DNA of 64,000 bases from positions 1,749,328,916-1,749,392,915 of the forward strand of contig NC_056725.1 of the NCBI RefSeq assembly GCF_019279795.1, written 5' to 3'. This document shows, one piece after another, positions 22,691-33,805 of this stretch. The notes beneath the pieces were generated by a model. The model did not search any database. It was not told the DNA's origin and worked only from the letters and a program-made list of their open reading frames with translations. The translations under genes were made by a program, and so were the position numbers. Positions within the stretch are counted from its first letter, which is position 1. Each line of letters begins with the position of its first letter. The stretch is from Protopterus annectens. Taxonomy: Eukaryota > Chordata > Ceratodontiformes > Protopteridae.

Positions 22691-23419
22691 AGCTATGTGG
22701 CAAAAGAACTAACTCAGAAAGGATATAATTAGACATCTTGGAAAATGTTGTGGGAGGGACCACATGTTATAACACAAAGGCGATATTGCTAGTGTTGATG
22801 TTGTTGATTTTGTTGTAAGTTTTGAAATGGAACAGAAGAGATATTATTGTACATCTTTAAGATACAGTGGTTTGACAGCTATTAGAAGAGCTGTCAGACA
22901 AAGCAGTGCAATCCAGCTAATAATGAGCTTCTTAACAGTGCTTTAGTTAAGCATGCTATGACTTTTGGGTCCTTTAAAATTTTTGTGTTTTTTATTTTTT
23001 GGAAAAAAATTACTAGGACGGTAGGAAGGGCGATTTAAACAGTATGTTAAGATTGACATAAATATTTCTGGTATCGATTGCTGAAATCCAGTAAAAGTCT
23101 AGGGCTATACGTGTTCTTAATTTTAAACATATAACTTAAAATACACTTTTAAAATTAGTTGTCTCAGATGCCACCACTATTTTAACTCTGCTTTGGTCTA
23201 TCCCCAGGATTATATTGGTTTGCCTTTATTAATCATGTGATTTTTTAACTTTCTATTAATGTCTTTTGTTACTGTTCTAACCCGTCTGATGAAGATCCAT
23301 GCTATGCATTTTAGATAACAAAAACTCTTTTATTAAGTATTTATTATTAAATTGTTCTCGTGGTATTCAGAACTGGTCACAGTTTATTTTCTGTTTAATT
23401 TTATTTCATATTTTTTTTT
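22691..23419. other. AT-rich interval, no gene recognised
   Basis: No motif-bearing frame and no recognised repeat. A CTGATGAAGATCC-like block near 23285-23297 resembles repeat termini seen in some vertebrate elements, but nothing around it supports a call. Confidence 0.5.
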
Positions 23420-23435
23420 ATTATCTTGTTTCTCT

Positions 23436-23656
23436 AGTGGTGCTGTGGTAGCATTGTCGCCTCACAGCAAGATGTTGTCCCGTTCGATTCTCAGCTAGAG
23501 CGTCTTCTGTGTGGAGGCATGCGTGAATGGGCGTGCCTTCATTGAAGGTTGTGTGTCAGGGCTGGTAACTCAGCACGTAAAAATCCACTACCAAACATTA
23601 GCGGACCGGAGTTCCGCTGTGGTGACCCCTAACCGGGATAAGCCGAAAGACACAAC
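23436..23656 (+). mobile_element. V-SINE/HE1/DANA-like SINE, full length
   Basis: A 221-base SINE between perfect 16-base target duplications (ATTATCTTGTTTCTCT at 23420-23435 and 23657-23672). The 5' head looks tRNA-derived: box A region TGGTAGCATTGTCG near 23446 and box B GTTCGATTC at 23482-23490, which would drive RNA polymerase III. The head (GTCGCCTCACAGCAAGA) and the tail (GTTCCGCTGTGGTGACCCCT, then AACCGGGATAAGCCGAAA) resemble HE1/DANA-type fish SINEs as I recall them. The tail does not match the 3' ends of LINE families A or B, so its partner LINE is not in this window. Confidence 0.88.
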
Positions 23657-23672
23657 ATTATCTTGTTTCTCT

Positions 23673-24778
23673 TTTGACATATCTGGACTTGTGTCATACC
23701 AGTAGAGACTAACATCCCCTGACTTGTAAGAGTCGGTAGATTTAAATAAAGTATAGTGAGCAAAGGAATATCAACACAAACAGATGGCTGAAGGTGAGGG
23801 TGGTTAACATCTATACCCTTCTTGGCAGTGATGAAGTTGGGCATGACACTGATAAATTTTTAGACTGGTTTGACACAGATGAGCAAATGATGTTTTTCAT
23901 TTGGGAATGCAACAGTTACAGACTTTGCTTTTACGTGAAAATTTGCATGTTTCGATTTATTTACTTTTCATGATGTAGTGTTATAGCTGCCTAGTGATTA
24001 AAGAAATGAATTGAATATTCATGTGCTGTTAATCAGAAATTGAGGATTTTTAAATCCCCAGTAACATAATAGTCTCTTTCCTGGTTTGCCTTTGATAGAC
24101 TTGAGACAGACCTCTTGTTTTCATCAGTAGAGGTTACCAGTTTAGACCATCTTTTTTTAAACTCTCTTAGGGGTACCTTAACAACTCACTCATGTCATTC
24201 ATCGTGAACTAATTAAAGGATGGCCTTTTTACCTATGCTTGCATTTCTTCCTCCTTAGGTGTGCATTTTCTAGGCAACATTCCATAATACCTTACAGAGA
24301 AGCACTTTCCTTCCTCTGGATCACTGACCCCAGCCATGCCTAGTCTTCTGACATTTTGCCATGCAGTTCTCATTTTCCATATCCAAAAAGCAGAGCTCCC
24401 TGAATCAGTCTGATTAAACTCACATCAGTGGGGGAAGATTAATATGCATTTACAACGTGATACTTGAAATGGAGCTCTGTATCTGAAAACTCAGAGGGTA
24501 AACTCTTGTTTTTGATAAAATGCTTACAACAGAAGCCCCAAGCATTCTCTGTGAATGCAAAGTAGACAAATTTGCTATCCAGCCATATTATTTCCATTCT
24601 TGGAGAAATACAGACATCCATAGGCTGATAAGCTTGTGTACATTTTTCACAGACCCGAAACTGAAAGGTATTTGAACATAATTATCATTTCATATCAGAT
24701 AGACTTGTCATATTAGGCTGTCTCTCTATATACATCCATCTTTACCCTGAAAAAAAAAATCATTTGCTTCCAACATTG
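23673..24778. other. Interval with no gene recognised
   Basis: Mixed AT-rich sequence between the SINE and LINE A5. No domain motifs, no splice-flanked exon matching IGF2R and no repeat ends that I can place. Confidence 0.5.
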
Positions 24779-24949
24779 CTAGTTTCATAGTTTAGTACTA
24801 GGCTATCTGCCCTGGGGCATTTGTAAGCCTAGCCTTAGTGATGTGGCTTTCGCCACCCCATAACATAGTACAAAAATGCACAGAATAGATTTAGAATACT
24901 GTGCCTCTGTCTAGTAGTGACACAGTGAAGGTCCCCTTATATAATAGAA

Positions 24950-27760
24950 TTAGTTTACTGTGCCCCTGTCTAGTAGTGACACAGATGTGACCCCTGGGGT
25001 AAACTTACGATCTCCCATCCACTCATCAAGATTTCTCTTGAAGAGAGTCAGTGAGGTGCTCTGCCTAACATGAACTGGGATCTTGTTCCAGAGCATGGGA
25101 AGCCTCTGGGTTATGAATCTATCCCTCCAGCATGTCCTATTCATACTTGTGCCGAGGTTTAAGTCTTTAGCTCTCGTGGTTCTGATGGATGTGGATTTTT
25201 TGAGGTGGAGCATGTCCATCAGTTCCTGATTGGGCATGGCCTTGTACGTCAGGCAGAGATCACCTCTGAGCAGGCGGTATGCTACTGAATAGAGCTGGAG
25301 TTTCTTTAGTCTGGCAGAATAAGACATATGTTGGAGACCCTTGATCCTCTTGGTGAGGTACTTTTGTGGTCTCTCCAGCTGTTGCAAGTGCCGGGTGAGG
25401 TACATACCAAATGGGGCATTGTACTCGATCATGGTTCTGATGAGGGAGGAATATAGGGGTACAATGACATCCTTGGATCTGGATGTGAATCCCTTCATGA
25501 TAAGGTGTGCAAGGTAGAATGTTTTTCTAACCACTTTGACAATGTGGGTGTCAAATGAGAGGTTGCTGTCGACTTGGGTCCCTAGGTCTCTGATTACTTT
25601 TTACGTACTCAGTGGGTTGCTGTCTATGTGATAATTTGTTAGTACTTTGTTTTTCCCAAAGGGGATGACTATACATTTTTTGGCATTAATTTAAGGCCAT
25701 GACTCCGGCACCTGTTGTCCATTTCTGTGAGGCCTTTTTGTAGGGTGTATGTGTCCGCTGGTGTATCGACTATGGCGCCCAGTTTGCAGTCATCCGCGAA
25801 CTTTGTCAGCCACAACCCTCCCATGTTTGCTTTAACATCTGAGAAATAAATGCCGAACAAGAGGGGTCCCAGGACAGATCCCTGTGGGACACCACTTGTG
25901 ACTGGCTTTGAGTCTGACATTGCTCCAGCGATTTTAACTTTATGGGTTCTGTCCTTTAGTCAGTTTGCAACCCATCTAGTGACATAAGGGTTTACATTTA
26001 AGCTGTTGAGCTTATCTATGATGCCTGAGTGGGGTATTGTGTCGAAGGCCTTAGCCAAGTCCAGGTAGGCTGTATGGACTGCTTTGCCCTCATCAATGGC
26101 TCTAGTGACCGTTTCGAGAAAGTCAACCAGGTTCAAAAGGCAGGATCTGCCCTTTACAAAGCCGAACTGGGTGGGGTCAAGTGTCTGTAGGTCCCCAATG
26201 TCTCTGTTTATGAGTTCCATAATGATTCTTTCCATAGCTTTGCAGACCAGGCTGGTTAAGCTTATGGGGCGGGTAGTTCCCAGGGTCTGTAGAGGTACCC
26301 CCTTTGTGGAGTGGGACCACTGTTGCTGTACGCCAGTGTTCAGGTACATATCCTGTAGTAAGGCTAAGGTTAAATAGCATTTTTATGTGCGGGTTTAGCT
26401 CCTCTTGGAGTTCACGTAGCACGCAACCCGGGATACCGTCAGGTCCCATTGATGCTGTGTTTTTAGCTTTGCTGAGGGCGGCTCTCACCTGGACATCTGA
26501 GATGACAGGGAAATTACATTCAGCTGGGATAAGTATTTCTACTTTTGGGGGTGAGGGAGGGGAGAAATTTGCACTGAACCTGTCAGCCAGAATGTTGGCA
26601 ATATCTGTGGGTTCAGTGTATTTTTTGTTGTTGTGAACTAACTCTGAGCATATCAGGTTTCTGCCCAGGTTTCTAACATAGCTGAAGAAGGCTTTGTGGT
26701 TATCTTTAGTGTCCTTAGCGATTTTTCTCTCAAAGTTGGCTTTGGATGTTTTTATGAGAGAACGTAGTTTTCTGCTAGTGTTGATCAGAGATGTCTTCCT
26801 TTTATGGGATTTTGCTCTGTCGTGCAGTAGCTTCCTTCTTTTGTTATACAATTTGTTAATGGCTGAGGTCCACCAGACAGGACGCTTGCCTTTGGTGGAG
26901 AGGGACTTGGATTTATTTGGGATTGCATGATCCATGCATTCTTGGAGATGTCCATAGAAAGCATTTGTGAAGGATTCAGCATTGTGGGATGTGTTATCCA
27001 CTGGCCCAGTGGGCTTAAAGGATACCATCTCAGTCTTAAGAAGAGTGAAGTCTGCTTTTGAGAAGTTTTTCACTGTGGTCTTTTGTGCTAGGGGTGGAGG
27101 TGGGATATGTATATCCAGGGTGATTAGTTTGTGGTCAGATCTCACTAGTGAGGGGTATACCTCTGGTGTGGAGCATTTTGTCCCCATGTTTGTGATGATC
27201 AGGTCTAGTATATTATCTCCCCTAGTGGGAGAGGTGACTAGTTGTTCCAGTGCATTTGAATTTATGAATTCTAGGAACCTTTGGGCTAGGGTGTTAGGGT
27301 AGAATAATGTACCCAATCTATGTTAGGGTAGGTGAAGTCTCCCAGTATGATGGTATTTTGTGATACATTCATACCCTCCAATGTCTTCAGGAAGGCTGAG
27401 TGGGGTTCCTGAGATTGGGAGGGTGGTCTGTAACATGCTACCAGTTGTATAGCAGTTTTGCCTATGGTTAGTTGCACCTGTATGGTCTCCGATGTTTCAT
27501 GTGTTGCTACTAACCTGGAGGTGTGGGTGTCCTTGATGAAAATGGATACTCCCCCTCCCTTTGTGGTTCGGCCCGGGTTTTGGGGCCGAAAAGCATGATG
27601 CGAGGTATAGCCTGGTAGTGCTGGGGTGCTCTCAGGAGCCTTCAACCAGTTTTCAGTTACTGCACAGATGTCGATGTTCTCCATACTGAGGAGTGCATCG
27701 AGTGCCTGCATCTTGAGATTTAGACTTCTGGCATTGAGCAGCATTACCCTTAGTTTTTTT
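24950..27760 (-). pseudogene. LINE A5 ORF2: endonuclease and reverse transcriptase
   Basis: Read on the minus strand. Endonuclease: MLLNARSLNLKMQALDAL (27744 downward), AVTENWLK (Glu kept, TETW changed to TENW), GGGVSIFI, LGDFTYPNIDW (about 27330) and RSDHKLITL (about 27145). Then the VWWTSAINKLYNKRR linker (about 26870) and RT blocks SMGPDGIPGCVLREL (about 26450), AYLDLAKAFDTIPH (about 26075), GVPQGSVLGPLLFGIYF (about 25900), KFADDCKLGAIV (about 25800) and the CR1-type C-terminal domain to 24950. The longest open piece is 27316-26177 (379 codons). Frame breaks near 27300, 26270, 25950, 25680 and 25590. Most catalytic residues survive, so this is a fairly young corpse. Confidence 0.9.
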
Positions 27761-27773
27761 CCATTTTTTTTTT

Positions 27774-28383
27774 CTAAGGAGGTGGGTTTGTCTTTTGAGC
27801 ATTGCCTAAAAAAGGCACTATGGGGGTGGCAAGAGCCTTAGCCAATATCCGGAAGCCCAGTGGTGACAGGTGCAAGCCGTCCCTTGCGAAGCAGCGTGGC
27901 TTGTCCAACATGTCATCCCAGGCAGACAGACATTGGATCCCCTTAGAATGACACCAGTACTTGAGCCAATTATTAAAGCTGATCATCTTGTCTTTGTATT
28001 GTGGCATCATTCTCGGTGAGGGCAAGATGCTGCTCAGGGTCAGGGTCATACCAGCCTGGGCTACATAATCAAAGAGCTCCTCTATGTCTCTTTTCATGTA
28101 ATCCGGGGAGGTACGTCTCAGGTCATTCACGCCAGCATGGACAATGACGGAGTCATATTTGTACTTGCTTTGGAGTGACCTGAGTGCGTGTGTTATGTGG
28201 CGGATCCTAGCTCCCGACAGGCAGCTCACAGTCACCCTCTCCTTGTTCAGCCTGGTAAGCGGGACATCAGTGTGTCTGACTATAAAGTCACCTATTACTA
28301 GTGTATCAGGCATGGTGTTTGGCCTTAAGGGCTGTGATTGATTGACACACTGATTTATTGAAGTATGTGTTGCATGTGTTTTG
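27774..28383 (-). pseudogene. LINE A5 ORF1, esterase-like C-terminal part
   Basis: About 200 uninterrupted codons of the SGNH hydrolase-like domain. Visible are LVIGDFIVRH near 28305, where the nucleophile Ser of A4 (GNSIVRH) is Phe, GARIRHITHALRSL, VIVHAGVNDLRR near 28140, SPRMMPQYKDKMISFNNWL near 28000 and DGLHLSPLG near 27870, carrying the DxxH of the triad. It ends NPPP and stop just before ORF2. The frame is cut upstream by DIRS-1 at 28383, and the N-terminal part lies at 33849-34216. The ORF1 esterase is an established feature of CR1-like LINEs. Its exact role is unclear. Confidence 0.85.
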
Positions 28384-28396
28384 ATGTTCTTCATCT

Positions 28397-28554
28397 CACA
28401 TTGCTGCAGTCCTTACATATGGGTAGTCCGCTGTCCTCGGTCGGCCCGAATACCAAAGTATTAGGCTGACGTCGGTCATGGGCGCTCAGATCTGACATCA
28501 GAGCGTCAGGGTATAAAAGCGCATGACTGACGTCATATCCTCAGTCTTTTTTGC
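28397..28554 (+). repeat. DIRS-1 left inverted terminal repeat
   Basis: About 158 bases starting CACATTGCTGCAGTCCTTAC. It matches the reverse complement of 33646-33805 with only one or two differences, and contains the TATA box and CRE-like palindrome listed separately. Confidence 0.92.
28512..28535 (+). promoter_or_regulatory. DIRS-1 TATA box and CRE-like TGACGTCA
   Basis: TATAAAAG at 28512-28519, followed by TGACGTCA at 28528-28535 and a CTCAGTCTTTT stretch at 28540-28550, a plausible start region before the gag-like ORF. The same TATA occurs in the right repeat on the minus strand (33683-33690), so the element could fire inward from both ends. Promoter activity is inferred. Confidence 0.65.
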
Positions 28555-28696
28555 CGCATGGTCCGATGCAGAAGCAGCGTTGCAAGTGCCGTTCGGCGTT
28601 CTGAAATTTTCGTATTCTGAGTTTCAGACCGAATCCAAGTTGGGCTAAGTACCCGTTGGGGAATATTTTTGTTTTTCTTGCCTCAGTTAATTCCGG

Positions 28697-30332
28697 ATGT
28701 CAGAAAAAGTGAATAATTGTATTTCTTGTGGGAAACAGATACCGCATAGGGATTATCACTCTCTTTGTATTCCTTGTTTGGGACCTGAGCACGCGTAGTC
28801 GGGTGTCGCTTTTGTGCTAGGTTTAATAAGCGCACCATAAAACGTAGGTTAGATTGCGCTAGGCTTGTCTTCGGTAAGCGGTGTAATTATAATATGCCGT
28901 CGGATCCTCCGACGCCCGCTACTGCGAAGAAGCGCAAAGACAAATCTTTAAAAACCAGGCAGGATGAGTCGCCGGTTCTTTAGAAACTACGGTGGAATCT
29001 GTGGATCCAGCCGAGGTTTCAGTTGAGTCTCAGGGGGAGACTTTGATTTTGCAAGATGTGGCCTCTCAGGAGGCTGGTCAGGCTGAGGGGGCCTCTCAGG
29101 TTGCTGTTCTCCCTTCCTTGCCTAAGGTGGTTAGGCCTTCTCCTTCTGTCTCTAAGGCTCCTTCCAAAGGCAGGACTGGTTTGCCTTCCACTGGTGTCAG
29201 TCCTAGTTCTGCAGGTTCTGTGCCTAAAAAACACATGCTTAAAATGGCAGAAGATTTGATTACTTTAATTAGAGGTTCTATGCCCCCTCCTGATAAGAGG
29301 CCTAGGGTGGAGCCAGAGGTGGAAAGTTTGGATCAGGCTTCAGATGACTCAGAGTCTTCGGCTGAAGACATTCAGGATTTTCCTCCTTATTCTGATTCTG
29401 ATGCAGAGGATTCCACTCCTTCTGCTTCTCCTCCAGAGGATTTTTCTTTTTCAGAAACACTGCACTCTATGAGGGAGCATTTTAAATGGGAAGGTCAGGA
29501 TTTCTCAGATTCCCGAAAGAGGCTTAGGGAATTCTTGTTTTTACCACAACATAGACCCTTGGCTATACCTCCTGTTTTGGATGTTGTTCAAGACGTTTTC
29601 TCCGAGGCTTCCCTTAATCCAGATTCTCTGCCTCCTGCGCCAGTTAAACCGGATAGGTATTACAGGGTACCTGAGGCTCATAAATATCTGTATAAGAGTC
29701 CTAGGGCTGACCCAGAAATTATTAGCCAGGGACCTAAGGGGGTCAGAGCTTCTGTTGTAAAGAATCCGGTTCCTATAGATAAAGAGGCTAGAGCTTTGGA
29801 TAGATGGGGTAAAAAAGTGTATACCTCTTCTACTTTAGCAGTGAGGGCTTTGAATTGCCAGTTTCATATGTTGAAGTATCAGAATTTCCTCCTTACTCAA
29901 CTAAAATCTAAAGTGGATGCTTTGGCAGAGGGCATAGAGTGTAAAGAATTACAGGATTTGGTACATGTCTCTGAACAGGTGGGTAAGCATTCTTTGCAGT
30001 GTGGTTTTGATGCTTTACAGGCTTCTTCCAGGGTGGCTGCCACTGGTTCAGTTCTTCGCAGGCACGCCTGGCTTAAGGATCAGAATTTGTCAGAGCATGT
30101 TAAAACTAGAATTTTGGATGCTCCTTTACAGTCTGAAGTTTTGTTTGGTTCCCCTGTGGAGTCGGTCTTGAAGAAAATGGAAGACAAGGCTAAGTCTATG
30201 CAGACTGTTAAAGATTTTTTGCAGGTGCAGCCTCCAAAGTTTAGTAGGAATTGGCCTACTAAGGGGTGGGCGTATCCTTCTTCTGATTCTCAGTCTAGGG
30301 GTAGATCTAGACGTGGTAGGGGCAGAGCTTAG
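28697..30332 (+). pseudogene. DIRS-1 ORF1 (gag-like)
   Basis: The likely start is ATG 28697 (MSEKVNNCISCGKQIPHRDY). This gives a Cys/His finger with CISC, H, H, CIPC and LGPEH, as in DIRS-2. A stop near 28796 and frame changes before 28992 break it. From 28992 the frame is open for 446 codons: a Ser/Pro-rich region, an acidic stretch (about 29330-29440), a conserved ETLHSMREHFKWEGQDFSDSR block (about 29453) and an Arg/Gly tail ending RGRGRA. The product is presumed to be a structural, nucleic-acid-binding protein. Its end overlaps the RT frame by about 20 bases. Confidence 0.82.
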
Positions 30333-32330
30333 AGTACTTTCAGGCCTAAAACATGGAGTTCACCTGCACAATCTACAGGTGAGGGCAGGGGCCAGTCCTT
30401 TCGTAAACAGGCCCAATGACCTGCATTTTCAGCTGCCAGATTCTTCTTGCCTGGCAGCTCCTTTGGGAGGAAAGTTAGCACTCTTCAAGCAAAACTGGCT
30501 TTTAGTCACCCAAGACAAATGGGTATTGGACATTATAACCCGAGGCTACAAGTTCTATTTCCATACATTGCCTCCTTTCAAAGGCATGCCAGACATTCCT
30601 CCTCAGCAAAGGGTAGAGGCTCACAAGCAGATTTCTTTACTTCTTCAAATGGGAGCTATACAGCCAGTCCCTCTGTCAGATGTGGGCCTAGGATTTTATT
30701 CTCGCCTGTTTCTAGTACCAAAAAAAAAGGGAACACGTGGAGACCGATTTTGGATTTATCTATCCTTAACACATACCTGGACATTCCAAAGTTCAAAATG
30801 TTGACGTTGCAACAGCTTTTACCTCTGTTGGGCAAAGATCACTGGATGGTAACTCTGGATCTCAAAGAGGCTTATCTTCATGTTCCTATCAGGCCCAGTT
30901 GCAGGAGGTACCTGCGTTTTTGGGCTGGAACTTTACATTATCAGTTCTCTGCATTGCCCTTTGGCTTATCTACTGTGCCCAGGGTGTTCACAAAGGTTCT
31001 GGCTCCAGTGATAGCCTTCTTCAGGTTAAGAGGAATACAAATTTATCCTTATTTGGACGATTGCCTGATTCTTGCTCAAGACAAGGACGAACTTCTTCAT
31101 CATCTACAGTATGTGATGGCAGTGTTAAGGTGCCTAGGGTATTTTGTGAACGAAACAAAGTCCAGTCTAGTACCCTCTCAGGACATGTGCTTTCTGGGTG
31201 TGAGACTGAATACAGCTTCCCAGATGGCTTTTTTGACCCCGGACAAGCAAAAGAACCTTACTCTTTACTTCCATCAATTGTCTCTACGGTCCAGGCTGAC
31301 TGCAAGGACAGTCCTTCAAGCCTTGGGGTTCATGGCATCTTGTATCCTGGTGCTTCCCAATGCCAAACTGCATATGAGGAAGCTTCAATGGTATCTCAAA
31401 AATGTATGGACACAACACTGCCAAGATCTGGACACTGTCATTCAAATAATACCTTGCATTCAAAAGGAATTTTTGTGGTGGGCTCAGGAATGTCACCTAA
31501 ACAAGGGACTCTCTGTGACCCGACCAGAGGCGAGTCAGATTCTAATGACAGATGCCTCGGACAAGGCTTGGGGAGCACACCTCATTGGAAAATGGGTTCA
31601 AGACACGTGGCCTGCCAGACTTCAACATTTGCATATCAACTTGAAGGAGATGTTAGCAGTCCAATTTGCATTGATGGCTTTCAAGGATTTACTTCATCCA
31701 GGGCAAGTGTTGATTCAAACAGACAACACAACTGTCATGTGGTACATCAACAAGCAAGGGGGAACCCATTCGTACCCTCTTTGCAGGCAAGCGATGATTT
31801 TGTGGGAGACTGCTCTCAGTTTACACCTCAATCTTCAGGCAAGGTTTCTACCAGGAGCACAGAACTCCTTAGCAGATGTGTTGAGCAGACAGATAGTGGA
31901 TCCCCACGAGTGGAAATTGGATCCTCATGTATTTCGAAAGTTGACAGTGTTATGGGGAACTCCAGACATAGATCTGTTCACTTCTCCACTAAATTTCCAG
32001 TTGCCAAAGTTTTGCACAAAAATGTTTCATCCCACAGCTTGGAAGGTGGATGCTCTATCATTCAGTTGGAGCAATCTTCACGTCAATGCCTTTCCACCAC
32101 TGCCTCTTCTCCCCAAGGTACTCTTGAAGGCCAGACAAGACAAGCCATCCATGATTCTAATAGCTCCGGATTGGCCTCGACAGCACTGGTACCCACTGCT
32201 GAGAAGTTTAGTACGGGAGCCTCCATGGCCTTTGCCTTCGATTCCGCACCTTTTGTCTCAGGAGGGCAATCATTTCCTCAATGTCAGGATTCAGTCCCTG
32301 CATCTAACAGCCTGGCATATTCTGTTCTAG
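30313..32330 (+). pseudogene. DIRS-1 ORF2: RT, RNase H and methyltransferase-like region
   Basis: Begins in the 30313 frame (APLGGKLALFKQNWL near 30457, GFYSRLFLVPKKKG near 30691) and shifts by one base at a run of nine A (30720-30728) into the 30447-32330 frame. RT motifs: WRPILDLSILNTYL (about 30740), VTLDLKEAYLHVPI (about 30848), LPFGLSTVPRVFT and PYLDDCLI (about 31048, catalytic YLDD). RNase H: MTDASDKAWGAHL (about 31540), LKEMLAV, QTDNTTVMWYINKQGG (about 31718) and LADVLSRQ (about 31870). It ends with IDLFTSPLNFQLPKF, AFPPLPLLPKVL and LIAPDWPRQHWYPL, the region described in DIRS as methyltransferase-like. One frameshift is the only clear lesion. Confidence 0.9.
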
Positions 32331-33370
32331 ACCCTGGAGGGTCTCAGCTTCCACAACAAGTTTTGAATGTTATTTTGGTGGCCAGAAGGCCTAGTACAAG
32401 GAAAGTTTACGCTGATAAATGGAGGAGGTTTTTTATTTGGAGCAAAGCGAAGGACTTTGATGTTTCCAAGCCTGATTTAAGTGTTTCTCTTCAATATCTT
32501 ACTGATTTATTAGACAAGGGTTTGTCTTTCTCCTCTATAAAGGTTCATGCTGCGGCCATTTCTGCTCACTATGACTGTGACCCTCCATTATTCTCTCATC
32601 CTTTGTTTAAGCAATTTCTTAGAGGGGCAAAGAACATAAGACCCCCACGTAGAGCTCCTACTCCTGCTTGGGATCTCAATTTTGTGTTGGAAAAACTTAC
32701 TTTACCACCTTTTGAGCCTGCAGCTACTGCCGAGTTAAAGTTTTTGTCATGGAAGACTGCTTTTTTGTTGGCCATTACCTCTGCAAGAAGGGTTTCTGAA
32801 TTACAGGCCCTTATGGCAGTTGAACCCTTCCTAATTTTTCATAAGGATAGGGTATCTTTGCGTACTAATCCTACTTTTATGCCTAAAGTGGTTTCCAGTG
32901 TGGCCTTGAACCAAACTATTCATTTGCCTACTTTTTATGCAGACCCCCAAAATAAAGGGGAGAAGATTTTGCACACTTTGGATATTCACAGGCAGTTGCG
33001 TTATTATTTGAGCAGAACTAAAGGGTTCAGACAGTCTCAGCAGTTGTTTGTTTCTTTTGCTTTGGGTTCTCAGGGAAAACCTGTTTCAAAACAAACTATT
33101 TCTAAGTGGATTGGTTTTTGTATTGCTTTCTGTTATTCCCATCATGGTAAGGAGATTCCGGCTGGAATCAGGCCTCATTCCACTAGGGCTACTGCCACTT
33201 CTGCAGCCTTTTTGAGGGGGGTAGCTACTAAAGATATTTTGGAAGCAGCTACTTGGAGTTCAGTGCATACTTTTTCTAAACATTACCACCTTCCTCTTTA
33301 TTCTAAATCTAGGGCTGGATTTGCCACTGCAATATTACAGGGCATTTTGGCAGCTCCCAATGCTTTATGA
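30899..33370 (+). CDS. DIRS-1 ORF3: tyrosine recombinase, with long overlap of ORF2
   Basis: An 823-codon frame open throughout. The last 340 codons (from about 32340) are a phage-integrase-type tyrosine recombinase: an N-terminal core-binding part (RRPSTRKVYADKWRRF near 32387) and a catalytic part with ITSARRVSELQAL (first Arg, about 32785), RPHSTRATATS (HxxR, about 33170) and HTFSKHYH (nucleophile Tyr, about 33270). It should integrate the circular cDNA. The first 477 codons overlap ORF2 in the -1 frame and have no motif I recognise. Whether they are translated is open, and the start at 30899 is not established. All catalytic residues are present. The rest of the element is broken. Confidence 0.85.
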   Translation: MQEVPAFLGWNFTLSVLCIALWLIYCAQGVHKGSGSSDSLLQVKRNTNLSLFGRLPDSCSRQGRTSSSSTVCDGSVKVPRVFCERNKVQSSTLSGHVLSGCETEYSFPDGFFDPGQAKEPYSLLPSIVSTVQADCKDSPSSLGVHGILYPGASQCQTAYEEASMVSQKCMDTTLPRSGHCHSNNTLHSKGIFVVGSGMSPKQGTLCDPTRGESDSNDRCLGQGLGSTPHWKMGSRHVACQTSTFAYQLEGDVSSPICIDGFQGFTSSRASVDSNRQHNCHVVHQQARGNPFVPSLQASDDFVGDCSQFTPQSSGKVSTRSTELLSRCVEQTDSGSPRVEIGSSCISKVDSVMGNSRHRSVHFSTKFPVAKVLHKNVSSHSLEGGCSIIQLEQSSRQCLSTTASSPQGTLEGQTRQAIHDSNSSGLASTALVPTAEKFSTGASMAFAFDSAPFVSGGQSFPQCQDSVPASNSLAYSVLDPGGSQLPQQVLNVILVARRPSTRKVYADKWRRFFIWSKAKDFDVSKPDLSVSLQYLTDLLDKGLSFSSIKVHAAAISAHYDCDPPLFSHPLFKQFLRGAKNIRPPRRAPTPAWDLNFVLEKLTLPPFEPAATAELKFLSWKTAFLLAITSARRVSELQALMAVEPFLIFHKDRVSLRTNPTFMPKVVSSVALNQTIHLPTFYADPQNKGEKILHTLDIHRQLRYYLSRTKGFRQSQQLFVSFALGSQGKPVSKQTISKWIGFCIAFCYSHHGKEIPAGIRPHSTRATATSAAFLRGVATKDILEAATWSSVHTFSKHYHLPLYSKSRAGFATAILQGILAAPNAL

Positions 33371-33405
33371 TTTTGCCAACCTCCCTTTACCTCTGCTTTG
33401 GGATT

Positions 33406-33507
33406 CTACCCATATGTAAGGACTGCAGCAATGTGAGATGAAGAACATAGTACAGTTTTGTACCTACCATAAATGTAGATGTTCGAAGATCCACATTGCT
33501 GCAGTCC
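33406..33507. repeat. DIRS-1 internal complementary region
   Basis: 33406-33446 is the reverse complement of the left outer end (28386-28426). 33449-33507 is the reverse complement of the right outer end (33788-33848). The two parts meet at AT (33447-33448). In the DIRS model this region templates joining of the two ends into a circle. Confidence 0.92.
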
Positions 33508-33645
33508 AATTTACCCTCCCTCCTTCCCCTCTACAGTTTGGACTGGTTGTATGGTTTGGGTGGTAGCTGTTATTTGTACATGTTTTTTTGGGAAGTATTC
33601 TGTTTTTGGTTGTGGCCTTTCTTTTTAGGGCCTTCTGACATCTGG

Positions 33646-33805
33646 GGCAAGAAAAGACTGAGGATATGACGTCGGTCATGCGCTTTTATACCCTGACGCT
33701 CTGATGTCAGATCTGAGCGCCCATGACCGACGTCAGCCTAATACTTTGGTATTCGGGCCGACCGAGGACAGCGGACTACCCATATGTAAGGACTGCAGCA
33801 ATGTG
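33646..33805 (-). repeat. DIRS-1 right inverted terminal repeat
   Basis: The reverse complement of 28397-28554, nearly identical. TATAAAAG lies on the minus strand at 33683-33690. The end extension GATCTTCGAACATCTACATT (33807 onward) is unique to this end and is copied in the internal region. Confidence 0.92.
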
